From positions 1-64,000 of the forward strand of contig CAIJMQ010000001.1 of the NCBI GenBank assembly GCA_903821905.1: a DNA stretch of 64,000 nucleotides, in the 5' to 3' direction. The translations under genes were made by a program, and so were the position numbers. Source of the DNA: an uncultured bacterium (lineage in GTDB: Bacteria > CAIJMQ01). Below are positions 34,272 to 42,983 of the stretch, in pieces. Below the pieces are notes generated by a model. That model searched no databases, had not been told where the DNA came from, and saw only the letters and a list, made by a program, of their open reading frames with translations. How positions within the stretch are numbered: the stretch's first letter is position 1; every line of letters starts with the position of its first letter.

Positions 34272-34831
34272 AGTATTTCGATATGGTAAAAAAATCTATC
34301 TTTATTTTCTTGATTGTTGGTCTTATTGCCGGATGTTCTGGAGGAGAACCTTCCAATACAACCAGTGAAAACCAGGAAAATATTCCTCCGTTGTTAAAGA
34401 GACCGGAATCATTTGGAAGTGCATCCGATTTTACAACAGTTAAAATAGGTGGGGGGGAATTCAAACTCTCATCTTTGCAAGGTAAAGTGATTCTCCTTAA
34501 TTTTTGGGCTGTAGGGTGTGGTATATGTAAAATGCAGATACCAATTCTTGTAGAACTTTATAAGCAATATAACAGTGAAGGATTAGAGGTTGTAGGGGTT
34601 TGTTTAGACCGTGAATCTATAGCTAAAAGTTATGCTGGATCAATGCATATGGAATATACATTGGTTTTGGTTAATCGGGAAATTGCAAATAAATATCGTG
34701 AGGTACGAGGTATTCCAATGACTTTTATCATTGATCGTCAAGGTAATATTTTGGAAAAACATATTGGTTATACTACTAAGAGTAAGTTTGAGGAAGAAAT
34801 TAAAAAACTCCTTAACAATAAAGATAAGTAA
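34265..34831 (+). CDS. TlpA-like thioredoxin-fold lipoprotein
   Basis: 188 aa: a signal sequence with lipobox (LIAGCSGGE, lipidated Cys near residue 25), then a TlpA/ResA-type thioredoxin domain with active site CGIC in LNFWAVGCGICKMQIP. It probably acts as a membrane-anchored periplasmic reductase that receives electrons from the CcdA protein encoded 8 bp downstream, for example in cytochrome c or disulfide reduction. The conserved cis-Pro (RGIPMTFIID) is present. Confidence 0.88.
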   Translation: MLKYFDMVKKSIFIFLIVGLIAGCSGGEPSNTTSENQENIPPLLKRPESFGSASDFTTVKIGGGEFKLSSLQGKVILLNFWAVGCGICKMQIPILVELYKQYNSEGLEVVGVCLDRESIAKSYAGSMHMEYTLVLVNREIANKYREVRGIPMTFIIDRQGNILEKHIGYTTKSKFEEEIKKLLNNKDK

Positions 34832-34839
34832 CTTATCAT

Positions 34840-35604
34840 ATGCAGGAAATATCTCTTTTTATTGCTTTCGGAGCCGGACTTTTGTCATTTTTTGCACCCT
34901 GCGTATTGCCGTTGATTCCAAGCTATATATGTTTTATCACCGGTCTTTCTCTTGATGAACTTCGAGAAAGCGAAACCCGAGACAGAAAAACTCAAAATCT
35001 TAAGAGAATATTTTTACAGACAGTTCTCTTTGTCTTAGGATTCTCTTTTGTGTTTGTTTCTTTAGGGGCAATGGTTTCTGTTTTAGGTGGTTTTCTTTTT
35101 ACATATGAGAAAGTAATCGGAATAATTGGCGGTTGTATAGTTATTGTCTTGGGATTACATGTTGCAGGAGTTTTTAATATTAAAAGTCTTGAATATGAGA
35201 AAAAAATACATCTGAGAAATAAACCTGTCAATATGTTCGGTTCTTTTATAGTTGGATTGGTTTTTGCCCTTGGCTGGACACCGTGTATAGGTCCTGCATT
35301 GGCAGCAATTTTCGCTTTAGCCGGAGCAGAAAAAACATTAGTTAAAGGCATAGTGCTTTTGAGCGCTTATTCTCTCGGTTTAGGTATTCCTTTTGTTTTG
35401 ACAGGTTTAGCATTAAATGTGTTTTTTAATGTATTTGATAAAATAAAGAAGTATCTCAAAATAATTACTATAATAAGCGGATTACTGCTTATAGTAATTG
35501 GAATCCTGATTGTATTCGGTTGGCCAAGGGTTTCCGTAATTGAGATTATTTTATTAGTTAAAGACCAAATATTGATTATATTCAATTGGCTAAGAACTTT
35601 TTAA
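34840..35604 (+). CDS. ccdA: CcdA-type thiol-disulfide electron transporter
   Basis: 254 aa, six hydrophobic segments. The paired membrane cysteines are in FFAPCVLPLIPSY (helix 1) and GWTPCIGPAL (helix 4), the hallmark of the CcdA/DsbD-beta family that carries electrons from cytoplasmic thioredoxin to the periplasm. Its neighbours are a periplasmic TlpA-like acceptor on one side and thioredoxin plus thioredoxin reductase on the other. Confidence 0.93.
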   Translation: MQEISLFIAFGAGLLSFFAPCVLPLIPSYICFITGLSLDELRESETRDRKTQNLKRIFLQTVLFVLGFSFVFVSLGAMVSVLGGFLFTYEKVIGIIGGCIVIVLGLHVAGVFNIKSLEYEKKIHLRNKPVNMFGSFIVGLVFALGWTPCIGPALAAIFALAGAEKTLVKGIVLLSAYSLGLGIPFVLTGLALNVFFNVFDKIKKYLKIITIISGLLLIVIGILIVFGWPRVSVIEIILLVKDQILIIFNWLRTF

Positions 35605-35621
35605 GAAAGGAGGGATTTAAA

Positions 35622-35960
35622 ATGGCAAAAGGAAAATCAATTGAAGTGAATGATACGAACTTTGAGGTAGAAGTGATTAACTCCGAAATTCCTGTATTGG
35701 TGGATTTTTGGGCTCCGTGGTGTGGAGCTTGTCGGACTGCCGGTCCTATCATAGAAAAATTAGCCGGAGAATATGATGGTAAGGTAAAAGTATGCAAACT
35801 GAGTGTTGATGACGGCGGGCAGACAGCTACGAAATATTCGGTTATGAGCATACCCACCATAATTCTATTCGAAAATGGAAAAGTTGTAGACCAAGTTGTT
35901 GGAGTTATGCCGAGTTTTGAATCTGATATTAAAGGAAAAATAGACTCGATTATTAAATAA
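35622..35960 (+). CDS. trxA: Thioredoxin
   Basis: 112 aa with the active site WAPWCGACR (CGAC, where CGPC is usual) and the cis-Pro motif MSIPTIILF. The start at 35622 is chosen because AAAGGAGGGA precedes it; the frame opens earlier at 35586 inside ccdA. Reduced by TrxB, encoded 19 bp downstream, and a likely donor to CcdA. Confidence 0.94.
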   Translation: MAKGKSIEVNDTNFEVEVINSEIPVLVDFWAPWCGACRTAGPIIEKLAGEYDGKVKVCKLSVDDGGQTATKYSVMSIPTIILFENGKVVDQVVGVMPSFESDIKGKIDSIIK

Positions 35961-35979
35961 TAATAGAAAGTCATTTCAC

Positions 35980-36921
35980 ATGGTTAAGAATACATATGAT
36001 GTCATTATTATAGGCGGAGGGCCGGCAGGTTTGACTGCCGGAATATATACCTCCAGAGATAGATTAAAAACTCTTCTCTTGGAAAAAGCAATCTGTGGAG
36101 GTCTTGTTGCTACTGCAGATTCTATTGAGAACTATCCTGGGTTTCCAGATGGCATTAAAGGCAAAGACTTATTGCTCAAGTTTAAAAAACAAGCCGAAGA
36201 ATTCGGAACAGAGGTTAAAGAACTAGAAGGAGTTAAGAGTATTAAACAAGAAAATGGAAAAATAAAAGTCCAGACAAATAAAGAAGAATATAATACTCAT
36301 TCATTAATAGTGGCATCCGGAAGTATACCCAAAAGTTTGGGAATACCGGGTGAAAAGGAACTTCTTGGTAGAGGGGTTTCGTATTGTGTGATTTGTGACG
36401 GTCCTTTTTTCAAAGATAAAGATGTTGTTGTAGTAGGTTGTGGTAATTCAGGATTACAAGAAGGTGAAGCATTGCTAAAGTTTGTAAAAAGTGTAACATT
36501 TGTAGAGTTTTTACCTTACATGAAAGCTGCAAAAATATTGCAAGAACGGCTCCAGAAAAATAAAAAAGCGACATTTTTACTAAACCACAAGATTACTTCT
36601 ATAAACGGTAAAAATATAGTGGATTCCATTACTGTAAAGAACCGTGAAACTAATGAAGAAAAAAAACTTCAGGTTGCAGGTGTCTTCATGTATGTAGGGT
36701 TTTTACCAAATTCCAAATTTTTAGAAGGTGTTGTTAAATTGGACAATACAGGATATATCAAAACGAACGAAAGAATGGAGACATCTGTCCCCGGCATATA
36801 TGCGATAGGTGATATCCGTTCAAAAGAAGTCCGCCAGATAGATGTTGCCTGCGGTGAAGCCACTGTTGCAGCTGTATCTATTCAATATTATTTGGAAGAA
36901 ATGAAGACTAAGACAAAATGA
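35980..36921 (+). CDS. trxB: Thioredoxin reductase
   Basis: 313-aa low-molecular-weight flavoprotein. FAD motif IIGGGPAGLTAG near residue 11, redox pair CVIC in GVSYCVICDG (family CATC), NADPH motif VVGCGNSGLQEG, and the C-terminal GVFMYVGFLPN and YAIGDIRSKEVRQ FAD contacts. The NADPH motif has Ser-Gly where typical enzymes have GGGDSA, so the electron donor might differ. Confidence 0.92.
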   Translation: MVKNTYDVIIIGGGPAGLTAGIYTSRDRLKTLLLEKAICGGLVATADSIENYPGFPDGIKGKDLLLKFKKQAEEFGTEVKELEGVKSIKQENGKIKVQTNKEEYNTHSLIVASGSIPKSLGIPGEKELLGRGVSYCVICDGPFFKDKDVVVVGCGNSGLQEGEALLKFVKSVTFVEFLPYMKAAKILQERLQKNKKATFLLNHKITSINGKNIVDSITVKNRETNEEKKLQVAGVFMYVGFLPNSKFLEGVVKLDNTGYIKTNERMETSVPGIYAIGDIRSKEVRQIDVACGEATVAAVSIQYYLEEMKTKTK

Positions 36922-36976
36922 ATATTAGGGAAGGAGCATTTGTAAGATTGAGAATTGCTAGAAAGGAGTTGTACAA

Positions 36977-37888
36977 ATGAAGAACGTGAAATGTGTATTT
37001 GACATCATAGCAATTGGTTTTTGTCTTTTATTCATTAGCATACGCATATCAGCCGCAGATTTACCGCAACCTGTCTCACAATCTATCTGGCCTACCCTGA
37101 ATCCAACGCAGTGGTACTGGTATGAGCCGGAGGTAAATCTTACTGTCGAACAGGTCGATACCATATTCAAGAACGTAGTCGCTACCAAAATTTCCCTCTT
37201 TGACTCCCGGTATTCCAATGTGGTGTTCAGTGTAGAAAATATCCAACCATCTATTGAAAAACCGAAGGAGACTAAAAAAGACTACACCGTTGAACCTTGG
37301 AAGTCAGCAAGTATCAGAGTTAAAACTTACTGCACGAGTACTACGGGGAATACTGCGGCGAATGGTCCTTACACTATTTTGATGCCTTTGGATGACATCC
37401 AGAAAATGTTCCTGTATTATCTCTCAAATGCCAATAATAGCCAGTGGCTTATGAGAATAGCCGCCGCTGACTCTTCAAAAGACTTTTACTTTAAAGATGA
37501 AGATTCTGCGCGCAAATTCGGGAGTGCGGTTGCTTCTGTTCTCACGCAAAAAGGCTTCAGCCTAAAGTTTCACAAACTCGGATTATCCACAGCGGACCTT
37601 ACTCCTGCGCAGGCAGAGGCGTTAGGAAAGACAAGGATCGATAATGTTTTAGTCACGCTTGTTGCCATTGACGGACCTGCAGACAAGGCTGGTATCCAGC
37701 CTTTAGATGTTATCACTGATGTTAACAGCGTCAAGGTAAAAAATTACTCCTATTTCAATTCACTTATCGAAGGCATTGCTTCTGGCACAAAGGTCACACT
37801 TACCTGTCTGCGACGCACAGAGATTGTGGAGAAAGACCAAAAACAGTTTGTCTGGAAGCCAACCGTGATTGAGGTGACAGCAAAATAA
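36977..37888 (+). CDS. Exported PDZ-domain protein
   Basis: 303 aa with a signal peptide (1-30, SAADLPQ cleavage region), an unrecognised middle part (40-205) and a C-terminal PDZ domain (about 215-290; VTLVAIDGPADKAGIQPLDVI with the glycine-leucine peptide-binding strand replaced by NVLVTLVAI). No protease catalytic motif is present, so it is probably a periplasmic binding or adaptor protein. GAAAGGAG precedes the ATG. Convergent with the importer genes. Confidence 0.72.
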   Translation: MKNVKCVFDIIAIGFCLLFISIRISAADLPQPVSQSIWPTLNPTQWYWYEPEVNLTVEQVDTIFKNVVATKISLFDSRYSNVVFSVENIQPSIEKPKETKKDYTVEPWKSASIRVKTYCTSTTGNTAANGPYTILMPLDDIQKMFLYYLSNANNSQWLMRIAAADSSKDFYFKDEDSARKFGSAVASVLTQKGFSLKFHKLGLSTADLTPAQAEALGKTRIDNVLVTLVAIDGPADKAGIQPLDVITDVNSVKVKNYSYFNSLIEGIASGTKVTLTCLRRTEIVEKDQKQFVWKPTVIEVTAK

Positions 37889-37965
37889 CTGCCCCAGTTT
37901 AATAAACAACTGCAACACTGGTTTTGAGTTTCACATATGACATTTTCCCCTCTTTATTCTCCTAT

Positions 37966-38958
37966 TTAATATGAGTTTTTTGAAGTGGGGATTAGATGGC
38001 ATGCAACGAAATGGTTTTTATTCTTTTCTTCAAGTTGCGGCTCTTCTTCCGAACATCTCTTTTCTGCAATCGGACATCTTGGATGAAATCTGCAGCCAGA
38101 GGGAGGATTTGAGGGAGAAGGAACATCTCCTTTTAATATTGTCCGTTTTTCTTTCAGTATTCCTGCGCGGGGTATTGCCGATATCAATGCTTTTGTGTAA
38201 GGATGAAGTGGTTTATTTATTATAGTTGAAGTATCTGCATATTCCACAATCTTTCCAAGATACATTACCGCTGTCCTGTCAGCTATGTTACTGACAATAC
38301 TCAAATCGTGCGAAATAAATAGATAAGATAACTTATGTTCATTTCTTAATTCTATAAGCAAATTGATAACCTGTGCCTGGATAGAAACATCTAAGGCACT
38401 TACCGCTTCATCACATATCACCAAACCCGGTTTTGTTGAAATTGCACGCGCAATACTGATTCTTTGTCTCTGTCCGCCCGAGAATTCGTGAGGATAACGG
38501 TGTAGTGCATCCGCATCCATTGCTACATTGTTAAGTAATTGCAGGGCTTCTTCTTTTTTTTGCCGAAGGTGAATCACACGGTGTTCAATCAATCCTTCAG
38601 TCAATATATCCATAACAGTCATTCTGGGATTTAGGGAAGAAAAAGGGTCCTGGAATATTATTTGTATTTTGTTCCTTAATAAACGTATATTTTTTTCATC
38701 CTTGGTTAAAATATCATTTCCTTCAAATAATATGGAGCCCGATTTTGCCTGGTCCAGCCTTACGATTGTTCTGGCAAGTGTGGTTTTTCCGCAACCTGAT
38801 TCACCTACTAAACCTAAAGTTTCTCCCTGATGGATCTCAAGATTTACACCGTCTACAGCACGTATATATCCGACTGTTCTGGATAAAATTCCCCGGCGGA
38901 TTGGGAAATAAGTCTTAAGATTATTAATATCAAGAATCGGCTTATTAAAGTTTTCCAT
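37966..38958 (-). CDS. Peptide ABC transporter ATPase, OppF-type
   Basis: 330 aa. Walker A GESGCGKTT, ABC signature SGGQRQRISIARA, Walker B GLVICDEA and the H-loop are intact. The C-terminal oligopeptide domain has the cysteines CRFHPRCP and the later C residues (possible Fe-S or zinc). It pairs with the OppD-type protein 3 bp upstream; together they equal the two halves of YejF, which is a single fused chain in E. coli. Confidence 0.94.
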   Translation of the reverse strand: MENFNKPILDINNLKTYFPIRRGILSRTVGYIRAVDGVNLEIHQGETLGLVGESGCGKTTLARTIVRLDQAKSGSILFEGNDILTKDEKNIRLLRNKIQIIFQDPFSSLNPRMTVMDILTEGLIEHRVIHLRQKKEEALQLLNNVAMDADALHRYPHEFSGGQRQRISIARAISTKPGLVICDEAVSALDVSIQAQVINLLIELRNEHKLSYLFISHDLSIVSNIADRTAVMYLGKIVEYADTSTIINKPLHPYTKALISAIPRAGILKEKRTILKGDVPSPSNPPSGCRFHPRCPIAEKRCSEEEPQLEEKNKNHFVACHLIPTSKNSY

Positions 38959-38961
38959 TTT

Positions 38962-39933
38962 TTATTTGTTCCTGTCTTCTGCCAAGAAACATCTCGCTTG
39001 GTTGCCGCCAATGTTGTAAAGAGGAGGATGTTCCCTACGACATTTATCAAAAGTATATTTGCATCTGTCTTGGAATCTGCACCCTTTAGGATAATTAAGA
39101 GGAGATGGAACCTGTCCGGGTATAGATTCCAATTTATTTCGTTTTACAGAAATTAGAGGAATTGAATTTAACAATGCTTCTGTATATGGATGTAGGGGTT
39201 TCTTAAAAATCCCCATAACTGTCCCGACTTCAACGATTTCTGAAGCATACATAACAGCTACACGGTCACACATTTCCCAGATAATACCCATGTTGTGTGT
39301 TATTAATAGCAATGATGTGTCCTTCTTCTTCATTTCGCGCATAAGGTCAAAAACCTGTGCTTGAATCGTAACGTCAAGAGCAGTTGTGGGTTCGTCGGCA
39401 ATAATCAGTTTCGGGTCAAGCATAAGAGCCATAGCAATCATAACCCGCTGACACATACCGCCAGATAGTTGGAACGGATATGCATACATATTTTTTACAG
39501 GGTCGCTAATCCCTGTTTTATGAAGCCATTCTTCTCCTACCTGCCACGCTTTTTTTGTATTGATATTTGTATGAAATTGCAGTGTTTCAACCAACTGGTT
39601 GCCTATGCAATGCAGTGGTGATAAAGCTGTCATAGGTTCCTGGAAAATCATGCTGATAGATTTTCCTCTGATTTTGCGCAGTTCCTCAATGGGAAGCGAT
39701 AACAAATTCTTATTATCAAATGTTATTTCTCCCGAATCTATACTGCCAGGTGGTGATGATACCAATCGTAAAATACTCATTGAAGTTACCGATTTCCCGC
39801 AGCCGGATTCACCAACTAATCCCAATACTTCACCTTTATTGATTGTAAGAGATACGCTGTCAACCGCACGCACGATTCCTTCATCTGTCTTAAAAGAAAC
39901 CGACAAATCTTTAATATTCAATAAATTTTCCAT
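38962..39933 (-). CDS. Peptide ABC transporter ATPase, OppD-type
   Basis: 323 aa. Walker A GESGCGKSVT, signature SGGMCQRVMIAMAL (Cys in place of the usual Arg/Gln), Walker B LIIADEPTTALDVT, plus the C-terminal CRFQDRCKYTFDKC domain. It energises the two permeases encoded just upstream. 2 bp behind the OppC/YejE-type gene. Confidence 0.94.
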   Translation of the reverse strand: MENLLNIKDLSVSFKTDEGIVRAVDSVSLTINKGEVLGLVGESGCGKSVTSMSILRLVSSPPGSIDSGEITFDNKNLLSLPIEELRKIRGKSISMIFQEPMTALSPLHCIGNQLVETLQFHTNINTKKAWQVGEEWLHKTGISDPVKNMYAYPFQLSGGMCQRVMIAMALMLDPKLIIADEPTTALDVTIQAQVFDLMREMKKKDTSLLLITHNMGIIWEMCDRVAVMYASEIVEVGTVMGIFKKPLHPYTEALLNSIPLISVKRNKLESIPGQVPSPLNYPKGCRFQDRCKYTFDKCRREHPPLYNIGGNQARCFLAEDRNK

Positions 39934-39935
39934 AT

Positions 39936-41525
39936 TTATTCCATCTTGCTGTAAGGGTGTGGGTCAAAAGCATCGCGAACACCTTCTCCTACAAAAATCC
40001 CCAGCATCATAACTACAAACAAAACCAATGAAGGATACAGTATCAGCCACCATGCCCAGCGGAACTGCTGTGCCTGATGTAAAAGTTCACCCCAGCTTGG
40101 GGTAGGTGGTGGCAGCCCGAATCCGAGAAAGTCCAATGCTGCCAATGACCCTATTGCGCCAACAAGATAAAAAGGGAAAAAAGTAATGATAGGCGTAAGA
40201 GCATTGGGCATAATATGCCGCAGAATAATTTTCAAAGGAGATAATCCTATACATTTTGCCGAATCTACAAAAGGTTGTTTGCGCAAACGCAGGAATTCGG
40301 CACGCATATAATACGAGATGCCTATCCAGTTAAAAATTCCGTAACAGAAAAGCAGTAAAGCAAAACTTCTTCCATAAATTGACCCCACTAATATCATTAC
40401 ATAAAGGAAAGGAAGAGCGCTCCAGATTTCAATCAAACGTTGTCCTGTAATATCCAACATACCTCCATAGTATCCTTGGATAGCTCCTATAAAAGTACCC
40501 AGAACCATTGATGCGGCAACCAAAAGAAATCCAAATGTCATAGAAATACGCAGTCCGTAAATTATACGCGCCAACACGTCACGTCCTGTGCTGTCAATCC
40601 CCAGCCAATGTCCGCGGACAGGAGAATAAGGCCAGCTGATATCATTTTTATCAACATTTATTTTGTAGGTTATGTTTTTGATAGTCAACGTAAAAGGTTC
40701 TACATATTCACTGAAACGTTCAATTACTACACCAAGTAAAAGATTATCCTCATCCTTTCCAATTTCTTTCCATAATATGGAAATCTGTCCGACTGTTTTT
40801 AAATCCCTATTAAAAACAACAGTTTCAGGTTTAAAAGTTCCCCTGAAAGTTTCTTGGAAACTTATACGAACTGTATCGGGCGGGCTATCTCGCTCAGAGA
40901 ATTTTGACAGCGAAACTTCCGCTTTGAGTTCAGGATTTATTTTACTGGTCAAGATAACTGATAAAGATGTAGACTCTTTATTAAGAAACCGTTCTTTTAT
41001 TGCATCTTCTAATTGGGGCTCTATGTTCCAATAATCGGTTAATGTTAGACCATCAACAGAATCATCTTGCGTATTAAAAAAGAAACCGGATGATGTTGAT
41101 TGAGCTATGCTGAAATCAGGGCGGATATTGATATTCCCGACCCTGGGAATAGGTGTCATTGTCAATATGACCTTCTCTTCTGAGCGTAATGATTCAGCAT
41201 CTATGTTTTCGTTCGGACCATATGGTATAAACGGAAAAACCATGAAATTTTCCCTACGAGTTTTGAAAACTTTCATGTTGTTTACCTTCTTGTAATTAGG
41301 TCGTGTTTGTTTCCCGTTATGTAAAAAGGCATCTTCAGGATAATACTTTAAAATAGGGAAATAGGACTTGGCGTTATAGCGGATATATAGCGGTTTATCA
41401 TTACAGATTAATTCAGAAGCAAGGCTCAATATATAAAGAGCAATAAGTAACAATAATGACCAATATGCCCGTTTTTTAGCTTTGAACCGTGTAATTCTTT
41501 TTTGTGTTATTGTGCTTGTATTCAT
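39936..41525 (-). CDS. Peptide ABC transporter permease, YejE/OppC-type with enlarged periplasmic loop
   Basis: 529 aa, about 190 longer than E. coli YejE. The N-terminal AYWSLLLLIALYILSLASEL helix and the CNDKPLYIRYNAKSYFPIL stretch match YejE. A segment of about 190 residues (roughly 105-300, beta-rich, e.g. SVILTSKINPELKAEVSLS) is inserted before HWLGIDSTGRDVLARIIYG. The permease core with EAA loop (EFLRLRKQPFVDSAKCIGL) follows. The extra part should face the periplasm. The frame is continuous, so it is not a frameshift artefact. Confidence 0.9.
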   Translation of the reverse strand: MNTSTITQKRITRFKAKKRAYWSLLLLIALYILSLASELICNDKPLYIRYNAKSYFPILKYYPEDAFLHNGKQTRPNYKKVNNMKVFKTRRENFMVFPFIPYGPNENIDAESLRSEEKVILTMTPIPRVGNINIRPDFSIAQSTSSGFFFNTQDDSVDGLTLTDYWNIEPQLEDAIKERFLNKESTSLSVILTSKINPELKAEVSLSKFSERDSPPDTVRISFQETFRGTFKPETVVFNRDLKTVGQISILWKEIGKDEDNLLLGVVIERFSEYVEPFTLTIKNITYKINVDKNDISWPYSPVRGHWLGIDSTGRDVLARIIYGLRISMTFGFLLVAASMVLGTFIGAIQGYYGGMLDITGQRLIEIWSALPFLYVMILVGSIYGRSFALLLFCYGIFNWIGISYYMRAEFLRLRKQPFVDSAKCIGLSPLKIILRHIMPNALTPIITFFPFYLVGAIGSLAALDFLGFGLPPPTPSWGELLHQAQQFRWAWWLILYPSLVLFVVMMLGIFVGEGVRDAFDPHPYSKME

Positions 41526-41529
41526 TTAT

Positions 41530-41856
41530 TTATCGTATTCCTAAAAAATGAGGATATATTAAGGAAGTAATAATAAATATTACTCCGCAGAATATTCCAA
41601 TTTGCCATCGCCTTTTATCAAAAAACAAACTAAAAAACCAACCCAAGAAAATTGCCATGATTATTGGAATTAGAAGATTATACTGAGAGATAAAAAAAGT
41701 GAATGTTTCATATCTTGTAGTACGTGACCATCTTAACGCAACAATCTGTGAATTCCACCAGCCGCTTACTATCCAGCCACACAAACCGGCGAATATTATA
41801 AAGAGTGTTTCTTTTCTGGATATCTTTTTAAACATTGTTTCTATCAATCTCCTCAT
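41530..41856 (-). CDS. Small membrane protein inside the importer locus
   Basis: 108 aa with three hydrophobic segments (TLFIIFAGLCGWIVSGWW, NLLIPIIMAIFLGWFFSLFF, IGIFCGVIFIITSLIYP). It overlaps the upstream permease by 4 bp and precedes the YejE-type gene by 4 bp, so it is made as part of the transporter operon. I do not recognise it. It could be an accessory subunit or a passenger. Confidence 0.6.
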   Translation of the reverse strand: MRRLIETMFKKISRKETLFIIFAGLCGWIVSGWWNSQIVALRWSRTTRYETFTFFISQYNLLIPIIMAIFLGWFFSLFFDKRRWQIGIFCGVIFIITSLIYPHFLGIR

Positions 41857-42893
41857 TTTTGGAAATTAATCCTCGGGTCAATTAATACATAACAGAAATC
41901 GGAAAGAATATTGCCTAAAAGTGTCAGTATGGATGTAAGAGAAAGTATTGCCATAAATACAGCATAGTCCCGTCCCATTATGGCTTCCAAGCTTAGACGT
42001 CCCATGCCTGGGATTTCAAATATGTTTTCGATTATTACGGACCCGGCAAACATAACCATTAGAATACCGCCGAAGCCCGTAGCAATAGGTATAAGAGAGT
42101 TTCTAAGTGCATGTCCCCAGACAGCTCTTCTGGAACTGCCTCCTTTTGCAAGGACAGTGCGTATGTAATCTTTTCCTATCTGTTCCATAAGAGAATTTTT
42201 CATCAAAAGAGTTAAAACTGCGAAGTTGCCTATTACGTAACAGAGCACAGGCAGAAACATATGCATAAAAATATCTTTCGTTTTTGCTGAGAGTGAGAGT
42301 AGTGCAAAATTATACGATTGGAATCCTGTGCCTGGGAAAATGTCCCATAAACCTTCCACTGTTCCGCATAAAACCATTTTCAAAATCATACCGAAGGCAA
42401 ACGAAGGGATAGCATAGCCGATGAATACGATTACACTTGAGGTGAGGTCGAATTTGCTTCCGTGCCGTAGTGCTTTAGCAATCCCGAGGGGAATACATAT
42501 AAGATAACTTAATAAAAATCCGGTGATTCCAAAAATCAGAGAAACAGGTAATCTTTCGCGTATAAGCTGCCAGGCGGTTTTGTTGGGGAACTTGTAGGAC
42601 TCCATCCGTAGTCCAATCCGGTCGGTAATCAGCCATTTCAGATACCGTTTGTAGAACGGCTTATCGAAGCCGAAATGGATTTCTAACTGTTTGCGGTATT
42701 CCGGCGTTATAGCCGTAGTTGCGGATGAGCCTCTTTCCGCTTCACCGCTTGCAGATGCTCTCATCTGCATTATCTTCTGTTCTACCGGACCTCCGGGAAC
42801 GAATTGGAGAATACCAAAACAAACGATAGTTATCCCGATAAACGTCGGCACTATTAATAAAATACGCCGTATAAAATATTCCGTTCTTTCCAT
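41853..42893 (-). CDS. Peptide ABC transporter permease, YejB/OppB-type
   Basis: 346 aa, normal for YejB. The N-terminal FIRRILLIVPTFIGITIVCF helix, the FVPGGPVEQ motif, the YGFDKP-like FGFDKPFYKRYLKW and the ending ILSDFCYVLIDPRINF are all characteristic of YejB. EAA loop: DYIRTVLAKGGSSRRAVWGH. Right before the start codon lies a 6-bp hairpin (AATACT-TCC-AGTATT) and no clear ribosome-binding site. Confidence 0.93.
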   Translation of the reverse strand: MERTEYFIRRILLIVPTFIGITIVCFGILQFVPGGPVEQKIMQMRASASGEAERGSSATTAITPEYRKQLEIHFGFDKPFYKRYLKWLITDRIGLRMESYKFPNKTAWQLIRERLPVSLIFGITGFLLSYLICIPLGIAKALRHGSKFDLTSSVIVFIGYAIPSFAFGMILKMVLCGTVEGLWDIFPGTGFQSYNFALLSLSAKTKDIFMHMFLPVLCYVIGNFAVLTLLMKNSLMEQIGKDYIRTVLAKGGSSRRAVWGHALRNSLIPIATGFGGILMVMFAGSVIIENIFEIPGMGRLSLEAIMGRDYAVFMAILSLTSILTLLGNILSDFCYVLIDPRINFQK

Positions 42894-42983
42894 AGAAATA
42901 CTGGAAGTATTTTAACATAAACTGGTGATGGTCTAAATTAAAATAAAACGATGAGTAAACTGATAAGATTTAACAGATGGAAT

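Noticed and set aside
37889-37965. Terminator between the convergent PDZ and OppF genes
   Set aside because: Only 5-bp stems (CAGTT/AACTG, CCAGT/ACTGG) without a U-tract on either strand.
37971-38225. Plus-strand open frame opposite the OppF gene
   Set aside because: It overlaps a conserved ABC ATPase on the other strand and its translation has no recognisable features.
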